From: Alphaproteobacteria bacterium HGW-Alphaproteobacteria-3
Lineage (GTDB): Bacteria > Pseudomonadota > Alphaproteobacteria > Parvibaculales > Parvibaculaceae
Direction of reading: 5' to 3'
DNA: 33,432 nucleotides
NCBI GenBank assembly: GCA_002842875.1
Contig: PHEF01000051.1
Span: 1-33,432, forward strand
Below the pieces are notes generated by a model, which ran no database searches, was not told where the DNA came from, and was given only the letters and a program-made list of their open reading frames with translations. How positions within the stretch are numbered: the first letter of the stretch is position 1; every line of letters starts with the position of its first letter. Of this stretch, positions 8,041 through 17,832 are shown in pieces. A program made the position numbers and the translations under genes.

Positions 8041-8859
8041 TCAGACCTCCGGCAGAACCTGGGCGAGACGGCCGCCGATCCGCACCGGCTCGACGCGACG
8101 CGCAAGCCCGGAACTCTCCGTCTCGACGAATACGCCGCAAAGCGTCGCCGGACCGAGCGCGGGCTGGAAGCGTCCACTCGGGATGCGTGTCAGAAAGCGG
8201 TTCAGCGGCTCGTCCTTCTCCATGCCGATGACGGAATTGTAGTCGCCGCACATGCCTGCATCTGTCTGATAGGCCGTGCCGCCTTGCAGTATCTGCGCAT
8301 CGGCCGTCGGCACATGGCTATGCGTCCCCACGACAAGGGATGCGCGCCCGTCGCAGTAGTGTGCCATTGCCATCTTTTCAGATGTCGCCTCGGCGTGCAT
8401 GTCGACGATGATTGCGTCGGCCCCCTCGCCGAGCGGACAGGCGGAAATCTGCCTGTCGATTGCCTCGAAAGGGCAGTCCAGCGCCTCCATGAAAACGCGG
8501 CCGAGCGCATTCACGACAAGAACCCGCGCGCCCGAAGTGCTTTCCACAAGCGCCGCCCCCCGGCCCGGCGTCCCCGGCGGATAATTCGCCGGTCGCACGA
8601 GACGCGGCTCGCGCTCGATATGCACCAGCGCCTCGCGCTGATCCCATGAGTGATTGCCGAGCGTGATGACATCGGCACCCGCGTCAAAAATCTCGTCGCA
8701 GATTGCCCCGGTAATGCCGAAGCCTCCGGCTGCGTTTTCGCCGTTCACCACCACAAAATCGAGACCGAGTTCACGGCGCAGGCCCGGCAGCTCCGCGATC
8801 AGCGCATCGCGCCCGCTCCGGCCCACAATATCGCCCATGAACAACAGTCTCATATTCAT
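8041..8859 (-). CDS. YmdB-family metallophosphoesterase (TIGR00282 type)
   Basis: This 272-residue protein belongs to the calcineurin-like phosphoesterase family represented by Bacillus YmdB, a 2',3'-cyclic nucleotide phosphodiesterase. Metal ligands are visible in MGDIVGRSGRD (Asp near residue 9), VVNGENAAGG, LGNHSWDQ, DMHAEATSEK and VGTHSHVPTADAQ. The ending LCGVFVETE is also family-typical. The start ATG overlaps the cyclo-ligase stop (ATGA), so the two are co-translated. In Bacillus the enzyme influences biofilm and motility decisions; its role in alphaproteobacteria is not established. Family assignment is firm, function less so. Confidence 0.88.
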   Translation of the reverse strand: MNMRLLFMGDIVGRSGRDALIAELPGLRRELGLDFVVVNGENAAGGFGITGAICDEIFDAGADVITLGNHSWDQREALVHIEREPRLVRPANYPPGTPGRGAALVESTSGARVLVVNALGRVFMEALDCPFEAIDRQISACPLGEGADAIIVDMHAEATSEKMAMAHYCDGRASLVVGTHSHVPTADAQILQGGTAYQTDAGMCGDYNSVIGMEKDEPLNRFLTRIPSGRFQPALGPATLCGVFVETESSGLARRVEPVRIGGRLAQVLPEV

Positions 8860-9446
8860 CCTCCGGCGGCGGGGCCGAATGCCCTTGCGCCTTTTTCCGT
8901 CACGATCCAGTCGAGCCGGGCATCGAACTCCTCTTCCGGCAGGTCTTGAGCTTCCTGCGCCGAAAAGGCAACCCCGACAGCAACGACACCGCGCCGCTCC
9001 TGCCGCAGCTTTTCGAGTGTCCGGTCGTAATATCCGCCGCCATAACCCAGCCGCCGTCCCTGCGCGTCGAAGGCAAGAAGTGGCACCAGCACGATGTCGG
9101 GCCGGCCTTCCGGCGCATCCGGCTTCGGTTCACGCGTACCGTGATCGCCGGGAACCAGTTCGTCACCCGGCTGCCAGCCTTTGAAGACGAGCGGCATGCT
9201 CCGCGTCGCGACACGCGGCAACAAGCACGAATGCCCGCGCCCCGAAAGCCGGAGAAGAAGTTCGGCGGGATCCGCCTCGCTGCCGATTGCCGCATATCCG
9301 GCAATGCAGCTCCCCTCCGCCAGGGGCACCGAAGCAAGGAAATTGGATGCGATGAGCGCCGGCGCGCTCGCCCTCAACGCCGCATGGGCGCTGTCTCGCC
9401 GTCGACGCGCGGCCTCCCGCGCACTCCGCTTCGCCTCGGCGCTCAT
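8856..9446 (-). CDS. 5-formyltetrahydrofolate cyclo-ligase
   Basis: This enzyme converts 5-formyl-THF to 5,10-methenyl-THF with ATP, returning a storage or inhibitory folate to the one-carbon pool. The 196-residue product has the diagnostic C-terminal motif RRLGYGGGYYDRTL and the preceding VLVPLLAFDAQG. An Arg/Ala-rich N-terminal helix is present (EAKRSAREAARRRRDSAHAAL). It begins 22 bp after the 3' end of the 6S RNA. That ssrS-ygfA linkage is widely conserved in proteobacteria, where the two are often co-transcribed. Its stop overlaps the ymdB-like start. Confidence 0.94.
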   Translation of the reverse strand: MSAEAKRSAREAARRRRDSAHAALRASAPALIASNFLASVPLAEGSCIAGYAAIGSEADPAELLLRLSGRGHSCLLPRVATRSMPLVFKGWQPGDELVPGDHGTREPKPDAPEGRPDIVLVPLLAFDAQGRRLGYGGGYYDRTLEKLRQERRGVVAVGVAFSAQEAQDLPEEEFDARLDWIVTEKGARAFGPAAGG

Positions 9447-9467
9447 GCGAACCCGGCCGGAAAAGGT

Positions 9468-9652
9468 GGGACCACCGCAGCCGTCGGAATGCTGTTCCTC
9501 GGAGACCTACTAACGTAGGTGGGGGCCGTTTGAAGAAGGCCACGGCCTTCCTCAGGGACAGCTCCCTTGAGGAGCGTAAGGCCCCGAGAGTAATGATTCC
9601 TGACGAGAGGGGCAGTACCCAACCCCATTCTATCTGGGGCGCAGCGGTCCCC
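9468..9652 (-). ncRNA. ssrS: 6S RNA
   Basis: 6S RNA binds the housekeeping RNA polymerase holoenzyme and mimics an open promoter. The region between zapA and the cyclo-ligase has no ORF and shows the expected rod-like pairing. The closing stem is GGGACC/GGTCCC (minus strand; arms at 9646-9651 and 9468-9473), giving about 185 nt. The 3' half contains CCCACCTACGTTAGTAGGTC, and CCTCAAGGGAGCTGTCCCTGAGG forms a long terminal stem. The zapA-ssrS-ygfA gene order strongly supports the call. Exact ends are estimates. Confidence 0.85.
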
Positions 9653-9690
9653 GGTCAAGCTAAATAAAGAGGAGAGGCGGGCGCAGAATG

Positions 9691-10050
9691 TCACGCCGCC
9701 TCGATCCGCCTGGCCAGATCCGCGATGCGGCGCGTGGCATCGTCCAGCACATCGGCAAGCGAATCCTCGGCTTCGCGCGTCCGCTCGAGCGCCGAAGCGC
9801 GCGATCCGCTGAGGTTTTCGATTTCCTGCTCCAGCATCTTCGTCTTCTGGTAGGCCTCGGAAAGCTCGTCGGCAACGAGAAGGCCCGCCATGAGGAGAAG
9901 CCGGGCATCGCCGACCTGTCCGACTTCCTGGGCAAGGTCGGTCACATGCTTGTTGATGTAGGACGCGAGTTCGCGGACATGCTCCTCCTCGCCATCGCCA
10001 CAGGCGACCGTGTAGGAGCGATCGTTGATCGAGACCTTGACCTGTCCCAT
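9691..10050 (-). CDS. zapA: Cell division protein ZapA
   Basis: ZapA bundles FtsZ filaments at midcell. The ATG at 10050 starts MGQVKVSINDRSYTVACGDG, the conserved N-terminal domain, and gives 119 residues. It continues with EEHVRELASYINKHV and the long C-terminal coiled coil (LADELSEAYQKTKMLEQEIE). The upstream part of the open frame lacks homology. It follows the DUF4164 gene by 25 bp and precedes the 6S RNA gene. Confidence 0.93.
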   Translation of the reverse strand: MGQVKVSINDRSYTVACGDGEEEHVRELASYINKHVTDLAQEVGQVGDARLLLMAGLLVADELSEAYQKTKMLEQEIENLSGSRASALERTREAEDSLADVLDDATRRIADLARRIEAA

Positions 10051-10075
10051 GAAATTTCCTTTCCGGCCGTGCTTT

Positions 10076-10342
10076 TCAGCCTTCGGCGAGAACTTCCCTG
10101 ATGCCTTCGATCGCGTCGGCAAGCGTTTCGGACGCACGCTCGTTAAGTTCGTTCAACCGCCGCGCCTCGGCCTTGATCTGGTCGAGTTCCTCGGCAAGCT
10201 CCGAGCGGTCCTCCTTCAGCGTATCCACCTCTGCCTGCAGCCGCTGGGCCGTCTGGGCCCGTTGCACCTGCCGGTTAATGGTCGCTTCCAGCTTGTCCAG
10301 CGCGCCTGAAAAGCGCTCCACAGCCGAATCGAGTTTGCTCAT
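10076..10342 (-). CDS. DUF4164-family coiled-coil protein
   Basis: This small, 88-residue protein is almost entirely predicted coiled coil (ERFSGALDKLEATINRQVQR, then LAEELDQIKAEARRLNELNE). It matches the DUF4164 proteins that sit next to zapA in many alphaproteobacteria. The ATG at 10342 is used because the segment upstream of it is low-complexity and lacks coiled-coil character. Its position suggests a role with ZapA at division, comparable to ZapB in enterobacteria, but that is inference from size, structure and linkage. No enzymatic motif is present. Confidence 0.8.
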   Translation of the reverse strand: MSKLDSAVERFSGALDKLEATINRQVQRAQTAQRLQAEVDTLKEDRSELAEELDQIKAEARRLNELNERASETLADAIEGIREVLAEG

Positions 10343-10499
10343 GTCGTTCCCGGGCTGACCGTTCCGGCCGAAGCGGCTGGAACATCCGCTGCCAAGATAG
10401 GCAGGCCTGTGAAATGAGGTCAACGCCGCCCGTAACCGGGCCTCGCAAAACGGCAACCCGCCATGCGCCGAATCGCCGCTCAATCCCGCCATTCCGGCA

Positions 10500-10528
10500 T
10501 TGACTCCCGGGGGGTCCGTGGTCATTGT
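10500..10528 (+). promoter_or_regulatory. Possible tkt promoter
   Basis: TTGACT at 10500-10505 is followed after 17 bp by CATTGT at 10523-10528. The -35 is good and the -10 is poor, so this is a weak prediction. The start of transcription would be about 130 bp upstream of the tkt ATG. Confidence 0.3.
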
Positions 10529-10557
10529 GGCGCCGCTCTCGGGAGGGCCCCGGTAAA

Positions 10558-10583
10558 GAGCCCCCGATACGAGCCCCCGATAC
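10558..10583. repeat. 13-bp tandem repeat in the tkt leader
   Basis: GAGCCCCCGATAC occurs twice head to tail without mismatch, followed by a further GAGC. It lies 83 bp upstream of the tkt start. Confidence 0.85.
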
Positions 10584-10665
10584 GAGCAATGGGCGGGTCT
10601 CCCAAGGCACGGAGAATCCGCAATCTCCCGCCTGCCCGGCGCACGTCCGGGCAACAGAGTGACAC

Positions 10666-12720
10666 ATGACGCCAACTGAAAAATCCGCCATCGCCGAAAA
10701 GGCGAAATCCTCCACCGGAGCCGAAAAGTCTTCCGGCGCCTCTCACGATGCGATGGCCAACGCGATCCGCGCCCTGGCGATGGACGCCGTGCAGCAGGCG
10801 AATTCCGGTCACCCTGGCATGCCGATGGGCACGGCGGACATCGCCACCGTGCTCTTTACCCGCTTTCTGAAGATCGACCCCCGGAAGCCTGCCTGGCCGG
10901 ACCGCGACCGCTTCGTGCTGTCGGCCGGCCATGGCTCGATGCTGCTCTATGCCGTGAACTACCTGCTCGGCTACGAGGACATGACGATCGAGCAGATCAG
11001 GAACTTCCGCCAGCTTGGCTCGATCACCGCCGGACACCCCGAATATGGCCACGCCGAAGGCGTCGAAACGACCACGGGGCCGCTCGGTCAGGGCATCTCG
11101 ACGGCGGTTGGCATGGCGCTCGCCGAACGTCTTCAGGCGGCCCGCTTCGGCAAGGAGATCGTCGATCACCATACATATGTGATCGCCTCCGACGGCGACC
11201 TCATGGAGGGCATCAGCCACGAGGCGATCAGCCTCGCCGGGCACCTGAAACTCTCCAGGCTCATCGTCCTCTACGACGACAACGAAATCACCATCGACGG
11301 CGCTCTGGCGCTCTCGGAATCGGGCGACGCGCTGAAGCGTTTCGAGGCGGCGGGCTGGAATGCGAGCCGCATCGACGGCCACAACCCGGACGAAATCGCC
11401 GCCGCCATCGAAAAGGCGCAGAAGTCCGACAAACCGACCCTCATCGCCTGCCGTACCGTGATCGGCTATGGCTCGCCGAACAAGCAGGGTAAATCGTCCT
11501 CCCACGGCTCGCCGCTCGGTGCGGAGGAAATCTCCCTCGCCCGCGAGACGCTGCACTGGAAGGCAGAGCCCTTCACGGTGCCGAGCGAGACGCTGGACGC
11601 CTGGCGCATCGCCGGCCTGCGCAACGTCAAGGCACGCAAGGCCTGGGAAGAGAAACTCGCTGCCCTGCCCGTTGAGACCCGTACGGAATTCGAGCGCCGC
11701 ATTGCCGGCGACCTTCCCGCCGGTCTTGGCAAGGCGATCGAAGCCTTCAAGGAAAAACTCGTCGCCGACAAGCCGAAATGGGCGACCCGCAAATCCTCCG
11801 AAGAAGCGCTCAACGTCATCAACGCCGTGCTGCCCGAAACCATTGGCGGCTCGGCGGACCTGACCGGCTCCAACAATACGCGCTCCCGCGAGCAGAAGGC
11901 TGTAACGGCAGAGGACTTCTCCGGCTCGTTCATCCATTACGGCATCCGCGAACACGGCATGGCCGCCGCGATGAACGGCATGGCGCTGCACAAGGGGCTT
12001 ATCCCCTATTCCGGCACCTTCCTCGTATTCACGGATTACTGCCGCCCGGCCATCCGTCTCTCTGCGCTGATGGGACAGCGCGTCATCTATGTCATGACGC
12101 ACGACTCGATTGGCCTCGGCGAAGACGGGCCGACGCACCAGCCCGTCGAACATCTGGCGAGCCTCAGGGCCATGCCGAACGTCCATGTGTTCCGCCCGGC
12201 GGACGCCGTCGAGACGCTCGAATGCTGGCAGCTCGCGCTCGAAGCGAAGAACACGCCGTCGGTCCTTGCCCTGTCGCGCCAGAACCTGCCCGCCGTCCGC
12301 ACCGAGAACGCGAACAAGAACCTCTGCGCCCGCGGCGCCTATGAGCTTGTCCCCGCTTCCGCCAAGGCGCAGGTGTCGCTGCTCGCGACCGGCTCCGAAG
12401 TCGAGATCGCGGTGGCGGCACAACAGATGCTCGAACGCGACGGCATCCCCGCGCGCGTCGTGTCCATGCCCTGCCTCGACCTCTTCGACCGGCAGTCAAA
12501 GGATTTCCAGGCTGAGATGCTTGGCGAAGGCACGGTGAAGATCGCGATCGAAGCCGGTGTCCGCTTCGGTTGGGACCGTTATATCGGCGCGGATGGCGAG
12601 TTTATCGGCATGACCGGCTTCGGTGCATCCGGACCCGCGCCGGAACTTTACAAGCACTTCAACATTACCCCCGAGGCGGCAGTGGCCGCAGCAAAGGCGC
12701 GCCTCGAGGAAAAGGCCTAA
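10666..12720 (+). CDS. tkt: Transketolase
   Basis: Transketolase moves two-carbon ketol units in the non-oxidative pentose phosphate pathway using thiamine diphosphate. The 684-residue product has all expected landmarks: [17 protein letters not shown], the ThDP/Mg motif [41 protein letters not shown] and the pyrimidine-domain [19 protein letters not shown]. The first ~28 residues are a Lys/Ser/Ala-rich extension not needed for the fold, so a start nearer [12 protein letters not shown] is possible. It heads a plus-strand run tkt-gap-pgk-fba, a linkage seen in several alphaproteobacteria. It is complete, unlike the next gene. Confidence 0.96.
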   Translation: MTPTEKSAIAEKAKSSTGAEKSSGASHDAMANAIRALAMDAVQQANSGHPGMPMGTADIATVLFTRFLKIDPRKPAWPDRDRFVLSAGHGSMLLYAVNYLLGYEDMTIEQIRNFRQLGSITAGHPEYGHAEGVETTTGPLGQGISTAVGMALAERLQAARFGKEIVDHHTYVIASDGDLMEGISHEAISLAGHLKLSRLIVLYDDNEITIDGALALSESGDALKRFEAAGWNASRIDGHNPDEIAAAIEKAQKSDKPTLIACRTVIGYGSPNKQGKSSSHGSPLGAEEISLARETLHWKAEPFTVPSETLDAWRIAGLRNVKARKAWEEKLAALPVETRTEFERRIAGDLPAGLGKAIEAFKEKLVADKPKWATRKSSEEALNVINAVLPETIGGSADLTGSNNTRSREQKAVTAEDFSGSFIHYGIREHGMAAAMNGMALHKGLIPYSGTFLVFTDYCRPAIRLSALMGQRVIYVMTHDSIGLGEDGPTHQPVEHLASLRAMPNVHVFRPADAVETLECWQLALEAKNTPSVLALSRQNLPAVRTENANKNLCARGAYELVPASAKAQVSLLATGSEVEIAVAAQQMLERDGIPARVVSMPCLDLFDRQSKDFQAEMLGEGTVKIAIEAGVRFGWDRYIGADGEFIGMTGFGASGPAPELYKHFNITPEAAVAAAKARLEEKA

Positions 12721-12739
12721 CTTACGCTCAGGAGAACAG

Positions 12740-13609
12740 CTGAAATACGACAGCGTTCACGGCCGCTTCCCCGGCAAGATAAAGACGACGAAGTCCTCAA
12801 TGGACCTCGGCCGCGGGCCCATCAAGGTGCTCGCCGAGCGTGATCCCGCGAAGCTTCCCTGGAGCGACCTCGGCGTCGACATCGCGCTCGAATGCACCGG
12901 CCTCTTCACCGCGCGCGAAAAGGCCGCCGCGCACCTGACTGCGGGCGCGAAAAAAGTCCTGATTTCCGCTCCGGGCGAAGATTCGGACCTCACCGTCGTT
13001 TACGGCGTGAACCACAGTGCTTTGAAGAAGAGCCACAAGATCGTCTCGAACGCGTCCTGCACGACGAACTGCCTCGCACCGGTCGCGCAGGTCCTGCACA
13101 AGGCTTGCGGCATCGAACAGGGCTACATGACGACGATCCACGCCTATACGGGCGACCAGAACACCGTCGACACGCTGCACAAGGACCCTCGCCGCGCGCG
13201 TGCTGCGGGCGTTTCCATGATCCCGACCTCGACCGGCGCGGCAAAGGCCGTCGGCCTCGTGCTGCCGGAACTGAAGGGCAAGCTCGACGGCACCTCGATC
13301 CGCGTTCCCACCCCGAACGTCTCGGTCATCGACCTTGTCTTCACCGCGAAGAAGAAGACGACGGCCGAGGAAGTGAACGCCGCGATCATTGCCGCCTCGA
13401 AGGGCCCGCTCAAGGGCATCCTCGCGACGACCGACGAGCCCAATGTTTCGATCGACTTCAACCACAACCCCGCCTCGTCCACCTTCGACCTCACGCAGAC
13501 GCAGGTGATCGAGGGCAAGCTCGTGCGCGTGCTTTCCTGGTACGACAATGAGTGGGGCTTCTCCAACCGCATGGGCGACACTGCAGTCGCCATGGGCAAG
13601 CTGCTCTGA
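12740..13609 (+). pseudogene. gap: Glyceraldehyde-3-phosphate dehydrogenase, 5'-truncated (NAD-binding N-terminus missing)
   Basis: GAPDH normally has about 335 residues and starts with a Rossmann motif GFGRIGR. Here homology begins at [12 protein letters not shown], equivalent to about residue 45 of E. coli GapA. From there it is complete: [12 protein letters not shown] with the catalytic Cys, [21 protein letters not shown] and the C-terminal [13 protein letters not shown], 289 residues in all. The upstream AGGAG (12730-12734) sits 5 bases before the CTG that opens the homologous part, as if a deletion of about 44 codons joined the ribosome-binding site to codon 45. The first in-frame ATG is at 12800. 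The product should not bind NAD. The alternatives are an assembly deletion or a second gap elsewhere. pgk follows 19 bp later. Confidence 0.88.
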
Positions 13610-13628
13610 GCCGGAGCCGCGAACATCA

Positions 13629-14837
13629 ATGGCCGATCACAAGACGCTTGACGATCTCGCTGCCGCTGTCGGCCTGAAGGACCTCAGGGTTCTCGTTCGG
13701 GCCGATCTCAACGTGCCCATGCAGGATGGCAAGGTGTCGGACGCGACGCGCATCGAGCGCGTCGCTCCCACCCTGAAGGAACTCGCGGACAAGGGCGCGC
13801 GGGTCATCGTGCTGTCCCATTTCGGCCGCCCGAAAGGCAAGCCGGAAGAGAAATATTCCCTGAAGCCCGTGGCCGCCGTGCTCGGCGCCTATACGGGAAC
13901 CGAAGTCGGTTTCGCCGGGGACTGTATCGGTGAGAAGGCGGCGAAGGCCTGCGACGCCATGGCCCCCGGCACCATCCTCGTTCTTGAGAACACGCGCTTC
14001 CATGAGGGCGAGGAAAACAACGACCCGGAATTCGCAAAGGCCTTGGCCGAAAACGGCAACGTCTATGTGAACGACGCCTTTTCCTGCGCCCATCGCGCGC
14101 ACGCCTCGACCGAAGGTATCACCTATTTCCTGCCGTCCTATGCGGGCCGGGCCATGGAAGCCGAGCTCGACGCGCTCGATGCGGCGCTGGGCAATCCGAA
14201 ACGCCCTGTCGTCGCCATCGTCGGCGGTGCCAAGGTTTCCACCAAGATCGCGCTTCTCGGCAATCTCGTGAAGAAGGTCGATGCGCTGGTCATCGGCGGC
14301 GGCATGGCGAACACCTTCCTCGCAGCCCAGGGCAAGAAAGTCGGCAAGTCGCTCTGCGAACCGGACCTCTTCGACACCGCCCGCCAAATCCTTGCGAATG
14401 CACGCGGCGCAAAATGCGACATCGTGCTGCCGACGGACGTCGTGGTGGCCAGGGAGTTCAAGGCTGGCGCGGCAACCCGCATTACCACGGTGGACGACGT
14501 GCCCGACGATGAAATGATCCTCGATGTAGGCCCCGACACGCTCGCCCATCTCGCCGCGCGCTTCGAAACCGCGAGCACGGTGGTCTGGAACGGCCCTCTC
14601 GGCGCTTTCGAGGTGCCGCCTTTCGACAAGGGGACGAACGAGGCCGCGCGCCTCGTCGCCATGCGCAGCAAACAGGGCGAGCTTGTCTCGGTGGCCGGCG
14701 GCGGCGATACAGTGGCCGCCTTGAACGAGGCTGGCGCCGCCGAAGACTTTACCTATGTTTCCGCCGCGGGCGGAGCCTTCCTCGAGTGGATGGAAGGTGT
14801 TGAACTGCCGGGTGTCGCGGCGCTAAACCGCAAATAG
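13629..14837 (+). CDS. pgk: Phosphoglycerate kinase
   Basis: PGK interconverts 1,3-bisphosphoglycerate and 3-phosphoglycerate with ADP/ATP. The ATG at 13629 gives 402 residues. Motifs include [71 protein letters not shown], the nucleotide-site [17 protein letters not shown] and the C-terminal [13 protein letters not shown]. The frame is open further upstream inside gap, but homology begins at [10 protein letters not shown], 19 bp after the gap stop. It is full length and shows no defect, in contrast with its neighbour. Confidence 0.97.
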   Translation: MADHKTLDDLAAAVGLKDLRVLVRADLNVPMQDGKVSDATRIERVAPTLKELADKGARVIVLSHFGRPKGKPEEKYSLKPVAAVLGAYTGTEVGFAGDCIGEKAAKACDAMAPGTILVLENTRFHEGEENNDPEFAKALAENGNVYVNDAFSCAHRAHASTEGITYFLPSYAGRAMEAELDALDAALGNPKRPVVAIVGGAKVSTKIALLGNLVKKVDALVIGGGMANTFLAAQGKKVGKSLCEPDLFDTARQILANARGAKCDIVLPTDVVVAREFKAGAATRITTVDDVPDDEMILDVGPDTLAHLAARFETASTVVWNGPLGAFEVPPFDKGTNEAARLVAMRSKQGELVSVAGGGDTVAALNEAGAAEDFTYVSAAGGAFLEWMEGVELPGVAALNRK

Positions 14838-14882
14838 GCCAAGAACACCCGGTTCATCGTTTGGTATCCAGAGGACAGGACA

Positions 14883-15902
14883 ATGACTGAGACGCTTGAA
14901 TCGATTGCACAAGCCATGGTGGCGCCGGGCAAGGGCATTCTGGCAGCCGACGAAAGCTCCGGCACGATCAAGAAGCGCTTCGACGCGATCAATGTCGCGT
15001 CCACGGAGGAGAGCCGCCGCGACTACCGCGAACTTCTGTTCCGCACCGACGAGGCCATGAAGAACCACATTTCCGGCGTGATCCTCTATGACGAGACGAT
15101 CCGCCAGAAGGCGAAGGATGGCACGCCCCTCGTCGACATCATCAAGAAGGCGGGCTCCATTCCGGGCATCAAGGTCGATGCCGGTGCGAAGCCCATGGCA
15201 GGCTTTCCGGGCGAGACGGTGACGGAAGGCCTCGACGGACTTCGTGAACGCCTCGCCGAGTATTACGACCTCGGCGCCCGCTTCGCGAAGTGGCGCGCGG
15301 TGATCGACATTGCGGATGGCATTCCGACCACTGCGTGCATCGAGGCGAATGCGGAAGCGCTTGCCCGCTATGCCGTTCTTTGTCAGGAAGCGAAGATCGT
15401 CCCGATCGTCGAGCCCGAAGTGCTGATGGACGGCGCGCACACGGCCGAGCGCTGCTTCGAGGTGACGGAAGCAACGCTCCGCGCCGTCTTCAATCGTCTG
15501 GCGCTCCATAACGTGAACCTCGAGGGCACGATCCTGAAGCCGAACATGATTGTCTCGGGCAAGAAGTGCCCGACACAGGCCGGCGTCGAGGAAGTGGCGG
15601 AAAGGACCATCGCGTGCTTCAAGCGCACCGTTCCCGCCGCCATTCCGGGCATCGTCTTCCTGTCGGGCGGTCAGTCGGACGAAGATGCGACGGCGCACCT
15701 GAACGCAATGAATGCGATCGGCGGCTTCCCCTGGAAGATGTCCTTCTCTTATGGGCGCGCATTGCAGGCAGCGCCCCAGAAGGCATGGAGCGGCAAGGCC
15801 GAGAATGTGCCCGCCGCCCAGAAGGCGTTCCTGCACCGCGCGAAGATGAACGGCCTCGCCGCGCTCGGTAAATGGGAGAGCAAGCTCGAAAAAACGGCCT
15901 GA
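14883..15902 (+). CDS. Class I fructose-bisphosphate aldolase
   Basis: This enzyme catalyses reversible cleavage of fructose-1,6-bisphosphate through a Schiff base. The 339-residue product is of the eukaryote-like class I type: MVAPGKGILAADESSGTIKKRF at the N-terminus, KVDAGAKPMAGFPGE, KWRAVIDI, IVEPEVLMDG and the Schiff-base Lys219 in LEGTILKPNMI. FLSGGQSDEDATAHLNAMN binds phosphate. Class I aldolase is metal-independent. It is the last gene of the tkt-gap-pgk-fba run, with a strong terminator 25 bp after its stop. Confidence 0.96.
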   Translation: MTETLESIAQAMVAPGKGILAADESSGTIKKRFDAINVASTEESRRDYRELLFRTDEAMKNHISGVILYDETIRQKAKDGTPLVDIIKKAGSIPGIKVDAGAKPMAGFPGETVTEGLDGLRERLAEYYDLGARFAKWRAVIDIADGIPTTACIEANAEALARYAVLCQEAKIVPIVEPEVLMDGAHTAERCFEVTEATLRAVFNRLALHNVNLEGTILKPNMIVSGKKCPTQAGVEEVAERTIACFKRTVPAAIPGIVFLSGGQSDEDATAHLNAMNAIGGFPWKMSFSYGRALQAAPQKAWSGKAENVPAAQKAFLHRAKMNGLAALGKWESKLEKTA

Positions 15903-15926
15903 TATCCACGCAGGCAGCCTTGTGAA

Positions 15927-15954
15927 CGCCCCGCTTCCGCAAGCGGGGCGTTTT
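15927..15954 (+). terminator. Rho-independent terminator of the glycolytic gene run
   Basis: A perfect 10-bp stem (CGCCCCGCTT/AAGCGGGGCG) with a CCGC loop is followed by TTTTGTCTTT. It lies 25 bp after the aldolase stop on the plus strand. Confidence 0.92.
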
Positions 15955-15987
15955 GTCTTTACTCCCTCACAGCGCTAGAACATCCCC

Positions 15988-16659
15988 ATGACCGACGAAG
16001 AAACACGCGAGCCCTGCCGCCTTTATCTCATCACGCCGCCGCGTTTCAAGCCACACGCCTTCGCCGATACGCTGAAGTCGGCGCTCGAAGCGGGCGACGT
16101 CGCCTGCCTGCAGCTTCGCCTGAAGGGCGAGAACGAGGCGCCGCCGGAAGCGGACGCCATCCGCCGGGCGACCGAAATCCTGATGCCGCTCGCACAGGCC
16201 CGCGATGTGGCCTTTCTCATCAACGACCGGCCCGACCTCGCGGCGGAACTTGGCGCCGACGGCACACATATCGGCCAGACGGACATGACCTATGCGGAAG
16301 CCCGAAAGCTCGTCGGGCCCGACAGGATCGTCGGCATCACCTGCCACAACTCGCGTCACCTCGCCATGGAAGCGGGGGAAGCAGGCGCCGATTACGTCGC
16401 CTTCGGCGCCTTTTATAAAACCGACACAAAAAATCCTATAAGTGTGGCCGACCCGGAGATCCTCACATGGTGGTCGGAGATGTTTACAGTGCCTTGCGTC
16501 GCGATCGGGGGGATAACTGCGGAGAACGCAGCACCGCTCGTTCGCGCAGGTGCCGACTTCCTGGCGGTGTCCTCCGGTGTCTGGGCGCACGAAGCCGGCC
16601 CCGCAGCGGCAGTCCGGGCCCTGAACAGGATATTGATCGAGGAAGGCAGGGCCCAATGA
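15988..16659 (+). CDS. thiE: Thiamine phosphate synthase family protein
   Basis: ThiE condenses HMP pyrophosphate with the thiazole phosphate to make thiamine phosphate. The 223-residue product has the TIM-barrel landmarks: [74 protein letters not shown] and [26 protein letters not shown]. It is outside any thiamine operon. Some such solitary copies are of uncertain activity (TenI-like), and YKTDTK departs a little from the usual FPTxTK, so catalytic identity is probable rather than certain. Its stop overlaps the start of the Sel1 protein by ATGA. Confidence 0.85.
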   Translation: MTDEETREPCRLYLITPPRFKPHAFADTLKSALEAGDVACLQLRLKGENEAPPEADAIRRATEILMPLAQARDVAFLINDRPDLAAELGADGTHIGQTDMTYAEARKLVGPDRIVGITCHNSRHLAMEAGEAGADYVAFGAFYKTDTKNPISVADPEILTWWSEMFTVPCVAIGGITAENAAPLVRAGADFLAVSSGVWAHEAGPAAAVRALNRILIEEGRAQ

Positions 16660-17699
16660 GGCATCTTCTGGCAGCGCTGACGGTGGCAATCGCCATGTCT
16701 TTCTCCGCCGCATGGCCCGCGGCAGCGCAAGGCGACGCCGCCGATCCGATGGCCTCCGCTCTCGAAGCTTACCGGGCGGGCCGTTATGAGCAGGCGCTTC
16801 TCGTTGCGGCGCCGCTTGCCGAAAAAGGCAATGTGCAGGCGCAGCTCATGCTCGGCTCGATCTACAACAACGGCGAAGGTGTCGCCTCCAACCCGGAAAT
16901 GGCGTCACGATGGTTCGCCAAGGCGGCGGCCCAGGGCGACGCGAGCGCACAATATGCGCTCGGCATGCTCATGGAATATGGAGGCGTCGAAGGCGCCGAT
17001 CCGGCGGTCGCCCGCAAGTCTTTCCGCGATGCGGCGGAGCAGGGTCACATTGCCGCACAGACGGAACTCGGCCTTATGTACACGGCCGGCCGCGGCGGCG
17101 CGCAGGATCTGAACGAAGCCGCAAACTGGTTCGAGCGAGCCGCCGCCAAGGGAAACGCCGACGCGCAGTACTATCTCGGCACGCTCTACGCCGCCGGCAA
17201 GGGCAAGCCCCGCGATCTCGGCGAAGCGGCACGCCATTTCCGGCTCGCAGCCGATCAGGGCCAGCCACAGGCCGCCTACCAGCTCGGGTTGATGCTGCAG
17301 GACGGCGTCGGCATGGAAAAGGACCTCCCCCAGGCCACCAAGCGCTTCCAGCAAGCGGCGCAGAAAGGCGTGTCCGGGGCGCAAACATCGCTCGGCTTTG
17401 CCTATCTGGGTGGCGACGGCGTCGAGAAGAACGAGACGCTTGCCGCCAAATGGTTCGTCGAGGCCGCCATGCGGGGGGATGCACTGGCCCAGGATCGCCT
17501 CGCCCGCCTCTATTTCCTTGGCCAGGGCGTCACCCGCGATATCGCCGCCGCGCTTTTGTGGCTGACCCTTGCCGAACGGAACGGCATGACCGACGACACG
17601 CTCCGAAGCGCCATGGAACCGGAAATCACCCCTGAAATCCGAGCTCAGGTCGAGGCGGAGATCGAAAAGCTCGAAAAAGCGAACGCCGCCGCGAACTGA
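16656..17699 (+). CDS. Secreted Sel1-repeat (TPR-like) protein
   Basis: The 347-residue product has a clear signal peptide ([24 protein letters not shown], residues 1-25). It is built mostly of about seven Sel1-like repeats of roughly 36 residues with motifs such as [43 protein letters not shown] and [15 protein letters not shown]. Sel1 proteins are periplasmic or membrane-associated scaffolds, and no specific partner can be named. The ATG at 16656 is chosen over the longer open frame because it overlaps the thiE stop and begins the signal peptide. The last ~30 residues are acidic and helical. Confidence 0.88.
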   Translation: MRHLLAALTVAIAMSFSAAWPAAAQGDAADPMASALEAYRAGRYEQALLVAAPLAEKGNVQAQLMLGSIYNNGEGVASNPEMASRWFAKAAAQGDASAQYALGMLMEYGGVEGADPAVARKSFRDAAEQGHIAAQTELGLMYTAGRGGAQDLNEAANWFERAAAKGNADAQYYLGTLYAAGKGKPRDLGEAARHFRLAADQGQPQAAYQLGLMLQDGVGMEKDLPQATKRFQQAAQKGVSGAQTSLGFAYLGGDGVEKNETLAAKWFVEAAMRGDALAQDRLARLYFLGQGVTRDIAAALLWLTLAERNGMTDDTLRSAMEPEITPEIRAQVEAEIEKLEKANAAAN

Positions 17700-17832
17700 C
17701 CGGCCGGGCGATCTCTTGCCGGGACACCGAAAGGCACTGTGCATGGGCGGCGCGGGATGTTATCAGAGCGCCGGTTGCAGGCTCCCCTGAGGAACCGGCA
17801 CCTCATATCCTTTTCAAGAATTCGAGCGCCCC

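Larger units (their letters stand above)
10343..10665. other. Divergent intergenic region between the DUF4164 gene and tkt
   Basis: This 323-bp stretch separates the minus-strand zapA unit from the plus-strand glycolytic unit and must hold both promoters. I see a possible tkt promoter at 10500-10528. A perfect 13-bp tandem repeat (GAGCCCCCGATAC twice, 10558-10583) lies in what would be the 5' leader. No ORF in it shows coding character. Confidence 0.4.

Noticed and set aside
10522..12423. 633-codon minus-strand ORF
   Set aside because: It is antisense to transketolase, whose frame has full-length homology; the shadow has no recognisable domain.
12623..13609. Using the ATG at 12623 as the gap start
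   Set aside because: The first 39 codons lie in another frame of tkt and encode an Arg/Pro-rich sequence with no Rossmann fold; they are not the missing GAPDH N-terminus.
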